Positions 19,262 through 19,280 of a stretch of 19,280 nucleotides of DNA are shown here, in pieces. The position numbers and the translations under genes were made by a program. The first letter of the stretch is position 1; each line of letters begins with the position of its first letter. The notes beneath the pieces were generated by a model. That model did no database searches, was not told where the DNA came from, and was given only the letters and a program-made list of their open reading frames with translations. Source of the stretch: Spirogloea muscicola (lineage: Eukaryota; Streptophyta; Zygnematophyceae; Spirogloeales; Spirogloeaceae); the NCBI GenBank assembly GCA_009602725.1, contig WELB01000027.1, forward strand, positions 540,414 through 559,693, given 5' to 3'.

Positions 19262-19280
19262 GCAGTGGCAGGATGAGGGA

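Noticed and set aside
1-19280. CRISPR arrays, tRNA or rRNA genes
   Set aside because: The repeats lack regular spacers, and no tRNA arms or rRNA core sequences were seen by eye. A tRNAscan or Rfam search would be the proper test.

Overview
The window is nuclear DNA from a photosynthetic eukaryote. A green alga or other Viridiplantae member is most likely; the species cannot be told from sequence alone. The reasons are two genes split into many short exons with clean GT-AG borders, a plant-type receptor-like kinase, a plant/bacterial-type SpoU RNA methyltransferase, and a TGTAA chlorophyte-style polyadenylation motif. Nothing looks bacterial: there are no operons, and long single-frame ORFs are mostly shadows. 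The supplied translations also start at GTG, TTG and CTG, so their first Met is not evidence of a start.

Layout. 1-380 is a poly(A) run followed by a 149-bp tandem duplication. 1069-2925 (minus) is a SpoU-family RNA 2'-O-methyltransferase gene in five exons. Its 5' end runs into an N at 2926, right where repeat DNA begins. 2929-3750 is a repeat island. 3750-5264 has no gene I can support. 5265-11496 (minus) is the centrepiece: one 17-exon gene, reconstructed here with every intron phase consistent, coding for an 859-residue protein. It has an N-terminal universal stress protein (USP) domain, a Ser-rich linker and a C-terminal RLK/Pelle kinase of the non-RD type. A CT-rich gap (11497-11780) separates it from a weak plus-strand ORF (11781-12164). 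12165-12900 is very GC-rich and contains a second N (12457).

12900-16860 is a second, larger repeat island with many copies of a short hairpin-core repeat in both orientations, a 315-bp-spaced duplication, a possible dead ORF and a coding-like GC-rich insert (about 16441-16680). It ends at a perfect 37-nt palindrome. 17169-17445 (minus) is the C-terminal exon of an unrecognised protein. 18190-19016 is GC-rich and coding-like but not assignable to a strand. The window closes with a 108-bp tandem repeat.

The genes do not form a pathway. The SpoU enzyme would modify rRNA or tRNA, probably in an organelle. The USP-kinase would be a cytoplasmic signalling protein. The most notable points are the USP/non-RD kinase fusion with a block of frame-neutral linker exons and one GC-AG intron, and the hairpin repeat family that flanks, but is absent from, the gene block.
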